A DNA stretch of 64,000 nucleotides from Cladopsammia gracilis (GCA_022457155.1 JAJGOT010000212.1:932001-996000); one strand, 5' to 3'; shown: positions 1 to 12,986, numbered from the stretch's first letter. Program-made: numbers and translations. Notes: generated by a model not told the origin, from the sequence alone.

Positions 1-831
1 ACCATAAGCTCCAATAAATGAAATAATTTATCATGATCAAGCGCTTTACTCCAAGGCTGCAACCTTCTCAAACCGACAATTTAACTAAACAATATCCAAC
101 ATCCATATCATGAAATAAAGTTTTTCATCATTTTAATCCCAGAATCGCACCTCCGCTCATTAAATAATGTGCTTCGACTAACTTTTGAGTCTTTAGAATT
201 AATGAAACTTCAGTTTCAGGACATTGAAATGAAGCCCTCGAGCAGTGTTTTTATTGGCGCCTTTTTTCTGGATTTCACATCAATAGTTTAATCCTTTACG
301 GAACTTACGTGGCCCGCGCTTCCAGCAAACTTAGAGGAGGTTTCTTTGATGTACGTTCCAGTTGGCGTAACGGCTTGCCGCTAAACCTGTCAGTTAATTA
401 ACAAATTCAACAGGTTATCACAGTGAAAACAAACCACGCTTATCATATAGGCATAACATTAAGATTTGTTTAGTTATACTGAACTGATGTCTGATATATA
501 ACTTGTTTTCCAGAGTTGATAGTTCATCTTTGTCTGCCGATGCAAATTTAAACTGATCCTTACAACGCCTTTTCATATTAAAGTCGATCTCGTATTATAG
601 ACTTTTAATTTTAACTCCTAGATTGGAAAAGTAACATTTTTAAAAATCCTACTTAGAGTAGGCCAAACCCAAGTCTGACGGTGAAAGAAACTACTTGACC
701 ACATAAAAAGAAGATCTGTTCAATAAAGATTTAATGGTTGGGCATCCTAACACAACAGGGCAGAACATTGATGATAGTGGTGATGATGAAGATGATCGAT
801 GACGATAACGTTGATAATAACGATGGTAATG

Positions 832-896
832 ATCACAGATTTAAAATAAGGATAAAAGTTACTCTGATGGTGATGATGACGATGATGACGATGATG

Positions 897-945
<49 letters not shown>

Positions 946-947
946 TC
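832..947. repeat. Compound GAT/ATA microsatellite
   Basis: Trinucleotide GAT/GAC units pass into about fifteen ATA/TAA units. The methionine/isoleucine-rich frame on the plus strand and the histidine/tyrosine-rich frame on the minus strand are by-products. The matching place in copy B (about 8100-8220) has only a few scattered units, so the array expanded after the duplication. Confidence 0.85.
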
Positions 948-1154
948 ATGATCATGATAGAATTGCAATTTTTCCAAAGTACTAAAATATATCACAAAAG
1001 TAAGACAATGATAATTTATTACTACGGGGATTAAGATCGGTGCGAGTTCAAAACTCGAAGCCGCCTGTTCGACCCACGACTTTACATTTTCGAATTAATA
1101 ACGTTATATACAATCGAGTTATTCAATGAATACCAAAGAACTAATAAAGGCTTA

Positions 1155-1556
1155 AAGGAACTATGTCATGGTGATTTTGAGGTTTTTGGGTCAGAACTGA
1201 TTAAATTTAAATTAAAACTATAAAGTACCTTTGCCGTATACGGAATGCTAATAGAACACTAAGTGGAGAATATCAAGTGAATTTTAGAAGAGAAAATAAA
1301 CCATAATCAGAGTTTTAGCGAGTTTTCCAAGAGAATAGCGATAAACTTGAAAAGATTAGCCCAATTTTTTTCAAGGTGCAATCCACTTACATCCTGGTCA
1401 TCTGCAGCCCAAGATACTTAATTTTACTTTTAGAGCACTAGTAGAATATTGATTAGAAACAAAACTGGACTCTTATTTTTGGGTTTTCACTGATATAAAG
1501 ATGTCTTTTGGCTTTTTTAAGGTAACACTAAAAATGCTGACATATATAGCCCCATA
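1155..1556 (+). mobile_element. MITE family 1 (AGGGGCTATGTCA ends), copy 1
   Basis: The interior (about 1300-1550) matches 20150-20405 closely and, inverted, 25060-25345. The outer ends resemble an inverted AGGGGCTATGTCA. The sequence is absent from the corresponding place in copy B near 8430-8470, which indicates insertion after the segmental duplication. No transposase frame is present. Confidence 0.6.
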
Positions 1557-2960
1557 AACACACAATGATTATGAAACATCATAACAAGCACCCGGTGCGA
1601 AATAAAATTGGGATCAGCTACGGTTTTCTTGATGTTAAGTTAGAGAAAATCAACCAATGACTAAAATCGGTCCCTTTGCGTACTGAATTGTCATCATCTA
1701 AAACCATACCGAAAGCGTTGAAACTTTTTACGATTGCAGAAAAATTTTATTACATGTTAATGAAAACTAACTTGAAGTTAGTATTGTAGACGAGGGTGAA
1801 GATCGCTGTCTCAACGTGGCTCAACGTGTTGCCAGGGGAAATGGTAATTTTTTGTCATTGATCCCTTCTGCTACTTTCAAAGTGAAAGAACGTATTGTTT
1901 CAGTTTATTTCAGGGATCGCTCATCTGTTTTCAGACACTTCAATAGTAGAATTTTACGTTGCTTACCTAGTTGTTTTTGAACAACAACAAAAAGAACATT
2001 GAAAATATGGTTGTTACTGCCGTAACTGTCGACGGCTTTTCGAGTACTTTAGGTGTTCGTCATATTTAATGAAGGGCGTTTTTTACGAAACGTTGTTTGA
2101 TCTTGAAGACAACACATTTGATAGAACCATTCATAACAAGAGAAAGTTTTAAAACAAAAACGCCTTGATTATTAATATTTGTTTTAAACGGCCATGGCTT
2201 CCAGTAACGTCAATAGTTAAAATATGATTAAGAAAAGTACTGTATAATTTTTCAAGAGATTATTTGCGCTTTTGGTATCCACATAATGGTCTTCTCATGT
2301 CAAGAAATTCAGTTTAGCTACCGTTGCAAAAATAAATAAAGGTTTCTGCTTTCATGTAATGGAAATATATTGGGAAAATATTTAGAGAAGTTTTTAATTT
2401 TAATAGTCATAAGGACTTCCTCTATCATATGAGTACTAATTAAATTTTTCCCCGAGAAAAATGTAACCATTTGTTGTCCACTTTAGACGAGAAACGGGGT
2501 ATTGTTAAATTTTGTTTTTAATTCACGTTATTTGCGCTTTCCATTACCTAATGCGACGGGGTTTCATAAGATCATGATACAAAGTCTCGATTTTAAAACT
2601 AAACTGTAGGCAAAGTTATATTGATCAAAAGGCTTCACATTTTAATTTTTAACAAGGTGATGAATATGTCAAAAATCTTTATTAAAATCGTTCAGTTGCT
2701 TGGAAAATAAACATTCAGGCATTTGAATGTTACATCAGTGGTATTTAGTTTCACAAAAATGGTTGCAAATTTGGTGAAATTCGTATATTCTCTATGCACA
2801 GGAACAAATTTTATTTAACAATATTTCTATTTAGTGGCCATGTAAGTAAGACAGTTTGCCAAATTATATTTAACAAACGTTTTTTTTTCTGAACTGGTAA
2901 ATTACAGTCTTTCCTTGTCTTCCAAAACTGATATGCTTGTTGAAGATGCGTAGGGACGGC

Positions 2961-4640
2961 AAATATTTAACGAACGGTATCAAGTTACCCCGAGTTTTTT
3001 TAGGGGTATCTTAAGGCCCGTTTAAACGGTTACAACAGTCAATTTCTTTGTTCTCGAAAATGTTGGATAGTGTTACATGTAAAACTGTATGAACACTCCA
3101 GTCAACTGTTCTGCCCATAAGGCGTTTTCAGTTTTAATATATTGGCCGATTGGTAAATTGGTGATTTTGAAAGCGGGAAGTGCAGTGGATTTTGCATTCG
3201 ATGACCGATTTCCAAAATTTTTTATTTTCTTTTAAGCTACGCTTGCGCTTGAGTTTATAAGCTACTTTTAATTAGTTTTAATGTTTTGTTATGAATAGTG
3301 TTCTCTTATAACTTGAGAAGGCAATTAAATTTAAATTTATAGCTTTTTCCTGCAAGTGTACATAAAATTGATGTTAAGGCTTAATCGATTTTTAAGAAAT
3401 TTGTTAATAAAGTATTGCTTTGGTTATTAAATTTTTTAAAAAGTCTCCGCTATGAGTTTTTTTTTTCATGGATGTCTTACCGTAATTTTAAGAGTTCGAT
3501 GGAAGCAATGCATCTGTTTTCAAAATACTAAGGCAGCGTGTACTTTTGTTTACCTGAATCAGGTTCTCTTCAATCCTCCGTGCCTGCGAGACTAAAACTC
3601 CCATCTCACGCCTACTCACGCCTGTAGAGCAATTTCTCACGCCTGACTTACAGATTTGAGCTATCAGCCTTAACTGATCGCATGATCCAATCAAAAATAT
3701 AGTTACGTTCATGAAAAAATGGCACTTTTTTGTAGGTTTTTATCGTTCAGAACATTACAATTACAGAGGTCTGAGGTCTATGGAAACTTCCGAATTCTTC
3801 GGAACATCTTCGTACAACTTCGGACATCGTCGGAATAGATCGTTTTTTTTTCGGATTTGGTCGGGTCGCTTTCGGAAATTCTGGCACTCCCACGGAAAAA
3901 TTCTCACGCCTATCTCTCGTAAAAAGTTGGCAGGTATATGCTTGTACTGTGGATACTAAAAGGAGAATTAAAGCAGACCTGATGAGCTAAAAATTTTCGC
4001 AAGATTGAAAAGTATAATGATTTTGTAGCCCTTTCAATGGAATGATGTATCGTAGGAATTAAGATCAAACATCTGAAACATGGCGAAAAATTCAATTCCT
4101 TTTTTAGTTTTTGTTTCAAGAACTGTTTTCGTAGCCAAAATGTTTAGAAACTATTTTAAATTTCAAGATGTTGAAGTTTTAAATCGGTAAATTTATCTGA
4201 GCTCGTTATTAAATGGTGTAAACATCGAACAAACGTCCTGCAATTTCTGGAGCCTCAAATTTCTCCAGGCGGTCAAATTAGCTAGGAAACATATGATAAT
4301 CTTAGTTTCTCTGCGAAAAATGTTCTCCGGAAACAAAATCAGTTGACCAAAGTTCGAATTATGTTATAGACCTTTAAATACCCATTATGGGCTTGTTATT
4401 TAACACATCTTGTTGCATCATCACTTCTGTGAATCATAAAGCTCATTTGTACTTAGTCCTTGAAGAAGTAAAGCCCTTCCATATGCAACGCGACCACCGC
4501 GGCCTGTTGAAATGATAAAATTCAAGCGCTTTTTCACAAATGTTACTTAAATTTTAGCTCGATCCAAATAACCTCTAGAGTTAATTTAACAGCTGACCTC
4601 AACAGAACTGATATTCTGAGTCAAGAATATAATGGAAACA
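2961..4640. other. Non-coding stretch, no gene seen
   Basis: No credible exon chain is visible. A CTCACGCCT word recurs four times between about 3604 and 3912, and CTTCGGA-like words repeat near 3795-3860. These look like decayed repeat sequence. Short frames here lack codon structure or recognisable motifs. Confidence 0.5.
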
Positions 4641-4809
4641 GGGGCGGTTCCAGGATTTTTCTCAGGAGGGGGTGCACCTCTAAGGAATGAATAAACCACG
4701 TATTTTTGTTTTCTTTGCAGAATACTAGTTATATAAGAAAGATGCAGGTCATCTCAGGAGGGGGGGGGGGGGGGGGCGCACCCCCTGTACCCCCCTAGAT
4801 CCGCTCCTG
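4641..4809. mobile_element. Small hAT-like MITE with a poly-G tract
   Basis: It starts GGGGCGGTTCCAGGATTTT and ends with CTAGATCCGCTCCTG, an imperfect inverted repeat. An uninterrupted G run lies at about 4759-4776, followed by C-rich sequence. A related element lies at 53861-54017. The hAT assignment rests on the CAGGGGCGG-type end only. Confidence 0.5.
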
Positions 4810-6661
4810 AGAAAGAAGATGCACCTGACAAAGTGCAAACGTAGGAAAACAAATCCATGCATGTTGCATGCGAACCGATAGTTTAACTCCTTGCAGTGTT
4901 AAAATCCCTTAAAGTGATTTTCTCAGAAGAGCACCCTTCAGCCACAAATAATATAAATAAGTATTTGACTATTTCATGTCTAAAATGTTTAAATGGGTTT
5001 GCCATCGATCAAGCAAAGCGACTTCAAACTTTTGTACACGCTGCTCCAATCCGAGCGTGTGGGTGCTTGATTGGCATCTGTCAAGTGACTTGGATTGTCA
5101 TGCCCTCGTTGCACCAGTTTTGCGTGTAAGATCTATGTATCCAGTGGCTATTGCTCAAACAGGACCATTTTACCTACTTTTTCACATGCAAAATTACCGC
5201 CGCGATGGTCGCTATATTTTAATTTGTTACTTAATTAAATTTGACACGCTGATTCATGAAATCGAGTCTTCCCAAAGTTTCTAAAATAACATTATCCACG
5301 ACAAGGAGACTCCCTCTCTGTCGAATTTTTTAGCTTATCGAGTTAGGCTAAATCCATTGATCAGAAATTCATGCTTTATCCGCGCCAATTACACTATTTG
5401 CGATTTCTTCGCTGGCTGGGAAATTAGTGAAATAACTTTGTTATACGGCGCTAAATTGCAGGCGCGCTCCTGCTGTGCTGTTTTCGAATCTAACTGCGAT
5501 TGAGATTGGCACGGAAGAAAACACAGTGTTTAAACCAGGACTATTATCGTTATAACGTACTGACCGAAAGTATTTTTGTACAAGTCACCAAGATTGTGTA
5601 ATGAGTGGTAGCCTGAAACTTACCTGAGCACGCTTGTTGAAGTTGGAAGTGATCATTTATGCCTAACGTGTTCTTACTTATATTGGGAAGAATTGATTGA
5701 GCTCTAATTAAAGCTCAAAATGTTTAAGATGTGTTTATACAACCATGTAAACCAATGCTATGATATTTCTTTTTTCATTTGTTTCCCTTATTATAGGGTA
5801 TTGGGTATTAGTTTTAATGAAATATTGCTTTTTAATGTACAAAAGCCCTTTGGGAAGCAAAACAAACGTTTGCCGGGTTCAAATGAAACCGAACTTTTCT
5901 GAGTGATCTAAAGATGTATCGTGTCTGTCGTGCCGTGGGAAGCATTCCTTTAATAAAAACTCATTAATTCGACGGTATTACTGTTTTTTAAAGTTTTTAT
6001 TAACTCTCATGTAATGACAATACGCATTTAATGAGAATTTTTTCTCACTGAGATAAATACTAATAACGCATCAAAGAAAATGCAAACAGTAATATTTTAG
6101 TAAGTATGTTTTTCTCCCCAAAGTTCCTTAACGCATATACATATATTTTTTACCGATGTGTTGGTTTAAATTTGGATGTAAACATTTTTGTAACAGGCAA
6201 CCGAATGAATGAATAAAAGACGAGAAAGGTAAGCATTGATTTTTTTTAATTGATGTTCTAATGGAAATAACACTATTTTACAATAATGAATCAAAGTAAT
6301 TCTTGTAAAAAGTTTGTTAGTACGGCTGCCGAATATTGGCGAAAACTTTTACTTCCGCCGACTGCTCGCTGACTGCTCGCCGACTTTTCAGATTAGCTTA
6401 GTTATTATCTTTCGTCTTCTTTCGGTGATTTGTTTATGTTAAACTTTCATGCCCTCCTTTAAACAACTGCTTGCATTCAATCTCAGCAAATTAAAAGATG
6501 GCCGATGAACAATATTTACATTTTGATTTTCTTTTTGGGGACAAATCCTTCGATTCGACAAATTACCGAAAATAAAACCCTTGATATAACGTGAAAAAGA
6601 ACTAAAAATAAATAGATACAACAGGGTTTGAGTTAAGCCCCTATAATTGGCATAATTCAAA
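4810..6661. other. Non-coding stretch, no gene seen
   Basis: AT-rich spacer with several short frames (for example 4896-5284 and 5720-5902). None has a motif, and none is flanked by splice sites that would join it to another coding segment. I see no repeat structure beyond general AT-richness. Confidence 0.45.
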
Positions 6662-9600
6662 ATCATGATCAAGCGCTTCACTCCACTTGCAAGGCTGCAA
6701 ACTCCTCAAACCAACAATTTCACTAAACAATATCCAAAGAGATAACCATAAAATAGTTTTTTATCATTTTAATCCCTGAATCCCTCCGCTCATTAATGTG
6801 CTTCTAACTTATGAGTCTTTTGAATTAATCAGTGAAACTCCAGGCTAGTGTCAGGTAAATCAACTAAACTGCAGATACCGTGAACGATCCATTGCGTCAC
6901 ATTGGATCAAATACAAACAGTGATAACAAACCACTGCAAGGACCGATCAAACAATGTGAAAAGGCATTCTCTCGAAATGGCACTACGGTCGGCCAAACAT
7001 GACATGATCAGCGCTCAAAACTAGAAAGCAGACACAGACAGCTGTTTCGGGCTTATTATGCCCTCGTCTGTGTGCCATAGCTAGAACATAATGGCCAGAA
7101 TGTGCAGTGGTTCCGAGTCTCATTATGTTCTAACTACATGGCACACTGCTGACGAGGGCATAATAAGCCCGAAACAGCTGTCTGTGTCTGCTTTCTAGTT
7201 TTGAGCGCTGATCATGTCAGGTTTGGCCGACCGTAGTGCCATTTCGAGAGAATGCCTTTTCACATTGTTTGATCGGTCCTTGCAGTGGTTTGTTATCACT
7301 GTTTGTATTTGATCCAATGTGACGCAATGGATCGTTCACGGTATCTGCAGTTTAGTTGATTTAGTGTCAGGTCACTGAAATGAAGCCCTCGAGCAGTATT
7401 TTTATTTATTTTATTTTTCTTGACATCAGTTCTCTAATGTTTCAGTCTTTGTCGCCTTTGAGAGTGACATGTTTATGCCCGATTGACGTAGCCCGCACTT
7501 GCAGCAAAATTAGAGGAGGTTTCTTTGATGTTCCTTTCAGTCCGAGTAACGGCTTGCAGCTTACCTTTCAGTTAATAAGCAAATTCGACAAGTTATCACA
7601 GTGTGAAAACGAACCACGCTTCTCATAAGCATAACATTTTTTAGTTATCGTGAACTGGGTTACGTTGCTTCACATAGGGTTAACCTCATTGCACCTTTCC
7701 CCGCTTGGACAGATTTGTCCAAAGAAAAAATGAGTATAAATATGAGTATGAGTATGAGTATGAGACCGCGTGGTCGAACTCCATACAAGCCTTTATACGA
7801 AATTTCGGATATAGTTTGGTATTGCAGAGTTGATAGTTCATCTTTGTCTGCCAATACAAATTTAAACTGATCCTCACAACGCCTTTTTTACATGAAAGTC
7901 TACCTCGTAATATGGACTTTTAATTTTAATTTCTGGATTTAGATAGTCACAGTTTTAAATGCCCTACACAAAAAGGCCCATTAAAGAAAAATCCAACACG
8001 TGGTAGATGGGGAAAGAAACTACTCGACTACATCGAAACCGGCAGGAACTGTGTCAGTTATTAAAGATTTAATGGTTGGGCATCCTCTTAACAAGACTGA
8101 ACATTGATGATAGCGGTGATAATGATGGCGATGGTGGATGATGTTGATGTTGTCGAGGTTTTATATTAAAGATGTGGGTAAAAGTAAGGATGATGGTGGT
8201 TAATATGATGATCATGATAGAAATTGCAATTTTTCCTAAGTACTAATTAAAAATATATCACAAAAATAAGACAATTATAATAAATTATTACTACCGGGAT
8301 TAAGATCGGTGCGAGTTCGATTTTGAAAACAACAGAATAATCGCGGCTCAAAGCCGCCTGTTCTACCAATGACTTTAAATTTTCAGATTAATATGTTGAA
8401 TATGAGCTACTGAATGAGTACCAAACAACTAATAGAGGCTTAATTACGTACCAGGTGAAAAAAAAAATAAATAATGAGGGATCAGCTTCGGTTTTCTTGA
8501 TTAAATTAAAAAAAAAAAAAAGAATTGAAGTCGGTTCCTTTACATACTGAAATTTGATCATCTCTTGCGTAAAACAATTAATAACGAAAGTGCTTCAACA
8601 AAATTTTACTACAAGTTAACGAAAACTACTTAATGTAACAACCAGCAAGATCGCTTTGTCTCAACGTGGGTCAACATGTTGGCAGGGGAAACGGTTATTT
8701 GGCCAGTTTCCTTCTTTCTCAGGTGAAAAGATGATAGGGAATTATCATGTCAGTCTATCCCAGGTATCGCGCATCTGTTTTTAGACAGATCGAAGAACTA
8801 TTATGTTACTTTTCTTGTCAGTTCTGTTGAAAAAGAAAGCTTTTCGTCTCTTAAATTTAGGGTTCTTTTACAGTCTGTAACGTTTTTGGGGTAACAAGAA
8901 CTAGTTCAACGGCAATAGGCCCATGGTGATAGCAGCTTTTATAACCGAAGTGGTCACTCTGTATAAAGAATATAAAGAAGTATTTATCATCATTATTAAT
9001 GGCTTCTAAACGTAAAATAGTTAAAAATTCGAGTTTTTCTTTGTAAAAAAGAAAGTAAAATCTTGGTAATGTATTATTTGCGCTTTTGGTCTCCGTAAAG
9101 TTGTCTTAATTCCTATGTCAAGAAATTCAATTTAACGTCCGTTGCAAAGGTAAATAAAGGTTTCTACTTTCATTTAGAAAAAAATTGCCAGTATAAAAAG
9201 TATAATGCAACATTTTTAATTTTAAGAGTCGCGAGGACTTCCTCAATCATTTGACTACTAATTACATTTGTTTGTTTCCCCTGGGAAAAATTGAACCATT
9301 TTCTAAAACTCATTTTTGAGTTTGTTGTTCACTTTGAAGAGAAACGGGAAAATGTTGAATTTTGCTTCTTATTATTTGCGCTTTTGATTTCCGGCTTATT
9401 CATACGTCGAGGTTATGTAATTGTTAAGAAACAAATCAGTGTCCACGTTTCTTTCACCCGCGATCTGATTTTCATCTACTTGCACAGCAAAACAAAAAGG
9501 AAACAAAAAACAGGCTTGGCAAAGTTAATACATTGATCGAAAAGCGTTACTGAAAGTTTTGAACAAGGTGACGGAAATGGAAATATTCTTAGTTTATTAA

Positions 9601-9960
9601 AGGCGTTCAATTGTTTGAAATATTAACTTTCAAAAGAAGACAAGGCGTGGAATTTTATGGTATTGAATTTTTGGGTTTTTGCCTATTTATTTAAAACTTG
9701 CACTAGATTTTTGCGACATTTGATGAATGAATTAAGCACAACGTAAAAACAGTCCGCGCAAATGCATTATGAGAGAAGTGGGAATTTTGGAAGCCATCAA
9801 TAACAAAGTCTCTCCTGACGACGTTAACGACCCCAGCCTGGCATTGTTTAGTTAACGTGTTTGCATTTTATTGCACAATAATTGACGTCTGTTATTACCA
9901 AATGGTTGTCTTTCTAGTTCTCCAAACTGATCTTCGTTACAAGTCTTATTGTTGCGTTCA
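6662..9960 (+). repeat. Diverged segmental duplication, copy B
   Basis: This is the partner of 31-2960. It is collinear except for the 506-bp foldback insertion at 6857-7362 and the missing family 1 MITE. With the insertion removed it is about 2.8 kb. It includes a small GAGTAT array at about 7731-7762. No conserved protein frame is seen. Confidence 0.75.
6857..7362. mobile_element. Foldback element with 10-bp target duplication
   Basis: Two arms of about 235 bp are near-perfect inverted copies around a central loop of about 30 bp. The ends are AAATCAACTAAACTGCAG and its complement. The flanks are identical 10-bp direct repeats, AGTGTCAGGT, at 6847-6856 and 7363-7372. Copy A of the segmental duplication (about 205-235) shows a related uninterrupted site. 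No coding capacity is present. The 9-10 bp duplication would suit a Mutator or foldback-type element; the family is inferred. Confidence 0.85.
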
Positions 9961-11502
9961 ACTGTTAAGAAAGTCGAGTTAAGGAAAAGGAAGAATAAAC
10001 TGAATGGCAGAAAGTATGTTACAGTGTCTACAACACGAAAAATTGTTTACTTAACAATTGGCCAAATTAATCCTTAAGGTCGCGGGGGACAGGTTCTGCT
10101 CATCAGTATGCATTTATGAAAAGAGTATGCACGAAGTGCGACGGCTGATACCAAAAATCGCGAAAAATTCACGAACAGGCTCTGTAATGTTTCTGTATCA
10201 ATAATTGCACGTGCAAAGCGTGTCAACGCTTTGTTCTTTCTGCATGAAGTGTTGACAAAAGCCCGTGGATTAAAATTAGTAAAATTACCATATATATTTT
10301 TTGTATTCGTGTTTGCTCGGGAAGCCTTCGGAAGCGTAAAAACAAGCAATTTTGTGTCCAAGAATTCAGCGTGGATAGAGAATTTCATGAGTTGACACTG
10401 CAGGAAGGTAAACTAGGTGTATTTTAGATTGTCATATCTGACTCAAATTTTTTAAATAGGCTTTCAAAGGGAAGATATGAGGCTTCAAATTCTAACATGG
10501 ACAATTTTACTCCTTTAAAAGCTAATAACTTTTAATTAAAGTTGAAATAAAAAAATCGGAGTCAGATATGACACAATAGACGTTTTGACGGATCAGTGAG
10601 TGGCGAAATCAACTTGCTTTGTGTTCTTCTCGAGGAGCAAACTTGGACACAAAACCACGTTTTAAACAAACTAACTTTAGTAGCTTACAGCACTGATGCA
10701 AAGCGCGATCCCTTCAATAAAAAACAATCCTTATGCACTTCCATTATTCTCCAATATCCCTGTTAAATGTTAGCGAAATCGGCTTTCAAACGTTCACGAT
10801 ATAACGTTTTTCAAAGTGATACCCCTGCTAAAATTTTGCCTTATGAATTTATTCATGACCAGGTATCCCCCGCGACCTTAAATGTTAATGAATCTGTTTT
10901 TTCACCGATATCGATCCGTGTTTATAATCTTGATGGAACTATCATGTATATTTGTAAAAGAAAGCATTCTTTTATGATCAGAGAATAAATTGTGTCACTC
11001 GACTCTGTTTTCATCCAAAATATTAAATATTAAAGTACTTTCTAAAAAGAAATTAATCTTGAGGCTTTCAGTTGTTGCCAATAATGGTAAAGTTCCCTAT
11101 TGTTTAATCCCTTATGCGCAGGAGCAAAGTTTCTTTGTTATTTTTTCTTTTACTCAGTGATGTACGTGCAAACAAAAAATGTATCTATCATTATGTTCAA
11201 TGAATGAACAACTGGCATAACACTTTTCCTTTGGAAGAATAAATTTATTCGTCATTTCTAGAATTTGCTTGTGTAGTGCGTCGGTAAAGCAAATTTGTGA
11301 AATTTCACGGAAAGAATTATGGTGGCTCATCGCGTTGCTTAATTAGTCGGTTACGGGAAACGGGAAGACGAGTGACACTGGAAACAAATAAGCTAATGTT
11401 GACTAAAACCTATTCCCCATTTTTTATGGCTGGCGAGACCCCTGGACTGAAGGTTGTCAAAACACTCCAAAAATTCTGCAGTATTTTATCACGTACAACA
11501 TC
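9961..11502. other. Non-coding stretch with one small MITE
   Basis: It holds the small inverted-repeat element at 10430-10573. A 104-aa minus-strand frame (10074-10388) has no motif I recognise and no splice context, so I do not call it a gene. Nothing else is seen. Confidence 0.45.
10430..10573. mobile_element. Small TIR element
   Basis: TGTCATATCTGACTC at the left end is matched by its exact complement at 10559-10573. The element is about 144 bp, AT-rich and non-coding. Confidence 0.55.
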
Positions 11503-11507
11503 GATCG

Positions 11508-11541
<34 letters not shown>
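11503..11541. repeat. (AATC)n microsatellite
   Basis: GATCGATC is followed by about eight ATCA units and then AATAAACTTTATTT. A second simple array of about eleven GAT units lies at 11591-11628. Confidence 0.9.
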
Positions 11542-11544
<3 letters not shown>

Positions 11545-11693
11545 CTTTATTTACCCTCGAATTTACAGTGTAGCACTCGAGTGCTAATATAATGATGATG
11601 ATTATGATGATGATGATGATGATGATGAGGAAATGTCTTTGGCGTTTCGTTTAAACAACGGATTCAGGTTACCACAAAACAAACACGACTGTA

Positions 11694-11967
11694 AAATGTT
11701 TGGTGTATAGCCAGGCATGTTAAAAATAAAAAGATATTAAAAGTTGACACTGGCTAAAAATGTTGTTTTGGACGTTTCGGCAACTACTGTTGCCTTCTTC
11801 AGCAAAAGATAAAAATGCAAATGTCTAACGGCGTCCTGATGGTATAAGATACATGCAAATATTAAATCGCACCTCGAAAGAATATTTTGAAGAAGGCAAC
11901 AGTAGTTGCCGAAACGTCCAAAACAACATTTTTAGCCAGTGTCAACTTTTAATATCTTTTTATTTTT
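11694..11967. mobile_element. Palindromic element flanked by 13-bp direct repeats
   Basis: A left arm (11720-11806) and right arm (about 11889-11969) are inverted copies containing TTGTTTTGGACGTTTCGGCA and its complement. The 13-mer AAACACGACTGTA occurs at 11681-11693 and 11968-11980 and looks like a target duplication. If so, about 26 bp at the left end are not part of the palindrome. Non-coding. Confidence 0.65.
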
Positions 11968-12052
11968 AAACACGACTGTATATCGCTGGAAATAACCTCC
12001 GAAAACGTCATTTAATCGTATATCGTATGAGAAAGGAATCCACGATTCTTGG

Positions 12053-12390
12053 TTGTGCCTAAAGAATACCGTTTAGAGGGACGTCGGACACCTTATTAAG
12101 ACTTATATAACGTAATGTCGACACTTAGAATTTTATTTTCAATAAATTTTTAAGTGTAAAAAAGAAAATCTAAAATCCCACACTCAGGATTGAACCTGTG
12201 ATCTCAGCTAGGCTTAGGCTTAGATAGCCTACCGTACCACTGTACCACCTAGCTTCTCGGGTTGTTCAGGCCTAAATTTAACTATATAAACTGCTACCCA
12301 TAACATCAACTGAAAGCTAACCAGTTACTCCGTTATATAAGTTTCAATGAGGTGTCCGACGTCCTTCTGAACGGTATTCTTTAGGCTTAA
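12053..12390. mobile_element. Inverted-repeat element with 13-bp target duplication and tRNA-like core
   Basis: Arms of about 60 bp begin GCCTAAAGAATACCGTT and are mirrored at the right end. The flanks CCACGATTCTTGG at 12040-12052 and 12391-12403 are identical. The interior holds a minus-strand tRNA-like segment. Non-coding. Confidence 0.75.
12172..12262 (-). other. tRNA-like segment inside the inverted-repeat element
   Basis: On the minus strand an A-box-like TGGTACAGTGGTACGG is followed about 40 nt later by a B-box-like GGTTCAATCC. The arms do not fold into a clean tRNA by eye, so it is more likely a tRNA-derived promoter or a tRNA relic than a functional tRNA gene. Confidence 0.45.
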
Positions 12391-12986
12391 CCACGATTCT
12401 TGGTGTATTCTGACAGTCTTGAGAAGGCCCTGGTGACGAGGTTTGTGTGGCAACAGACCTCTCGTTAATTGAGAGACGACTGGGGACGAGTCAGGACCTT
12501 TCTACCTTGGCGTGTTTTTTTCTATTTCGAATTCAGATCGTGTAACGCCTCTATAGTACTGTTCCTTTATCTTTCAAAACATTATACATTCTTATTGAAC
12601 ATGATACAATTGCCGTAGCACGGTAAAAATTATTGGAGGGTAGGGGGTGGGCCTCACGAGCGCCGAAAGGCACGATTTTCTGGTGGTACCAGATCCGGGT
12701 GCATGGTCCCCCCGGATTTTTTTGAAATACAGAGTCTCTGAAATAGCATTTCCAGCTTTCTGAGGTAGTTTCCAGCAAGTTTAAACGGCTTTGAACTGAC
12801 AAAAACAAATCTTGTGGCCTAAACTCAGGGTATTTGAGGGGCGGTAGACTTTCTCCCAAATTTATGACGAATTGTTGAGTGCTCAGCTAGAATGTCGTTT
12901 TGTAACTGGTTTGTGTTAGTGTTGTATTAGATATGTGTACATAGAAACCTTCTATCAGACCAGGTTATATGTTAATAAACAGTAGG

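Larger units (their letters stand above)
31..2960 (+). repeat. Diverged segmental duplication, copy A
   Basis: Long stretches recur in the same order and orientation at about 6662-9960. Examples are the start around 31-110 (matches 6662-6740), the GAAGCCCTCGAGCAGT word at about 230 (7382) and the stretch near 2267-2360 (9078-9170). The copies are clearly diverged, with many substitutions and indels, and I see no open frame conserved between them. Copy A carries a MITE at about 1155-1556 and an expanded microsatellite that copy B lacks. Boundaries are approximate. Confidence 0.75.

Noticed and set aside
738..1034. Frames with Ile/Met and His/Tyr runs on both strands
   Set aside because: They follow the GAT/ATA microsatellite and are not conserved in the duplicated segment.
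10074..10388. 104-aa minus-strand frame
   Set aside because: No domain, signal or splice partner; likely chance or a repeat remnant.
12172..12262. Functional tRNA gene on the minus strand
   Set aside because: A and B boxes are present, but the stems do not pair well and it is inside a transposon; kept only as tRNA-like.
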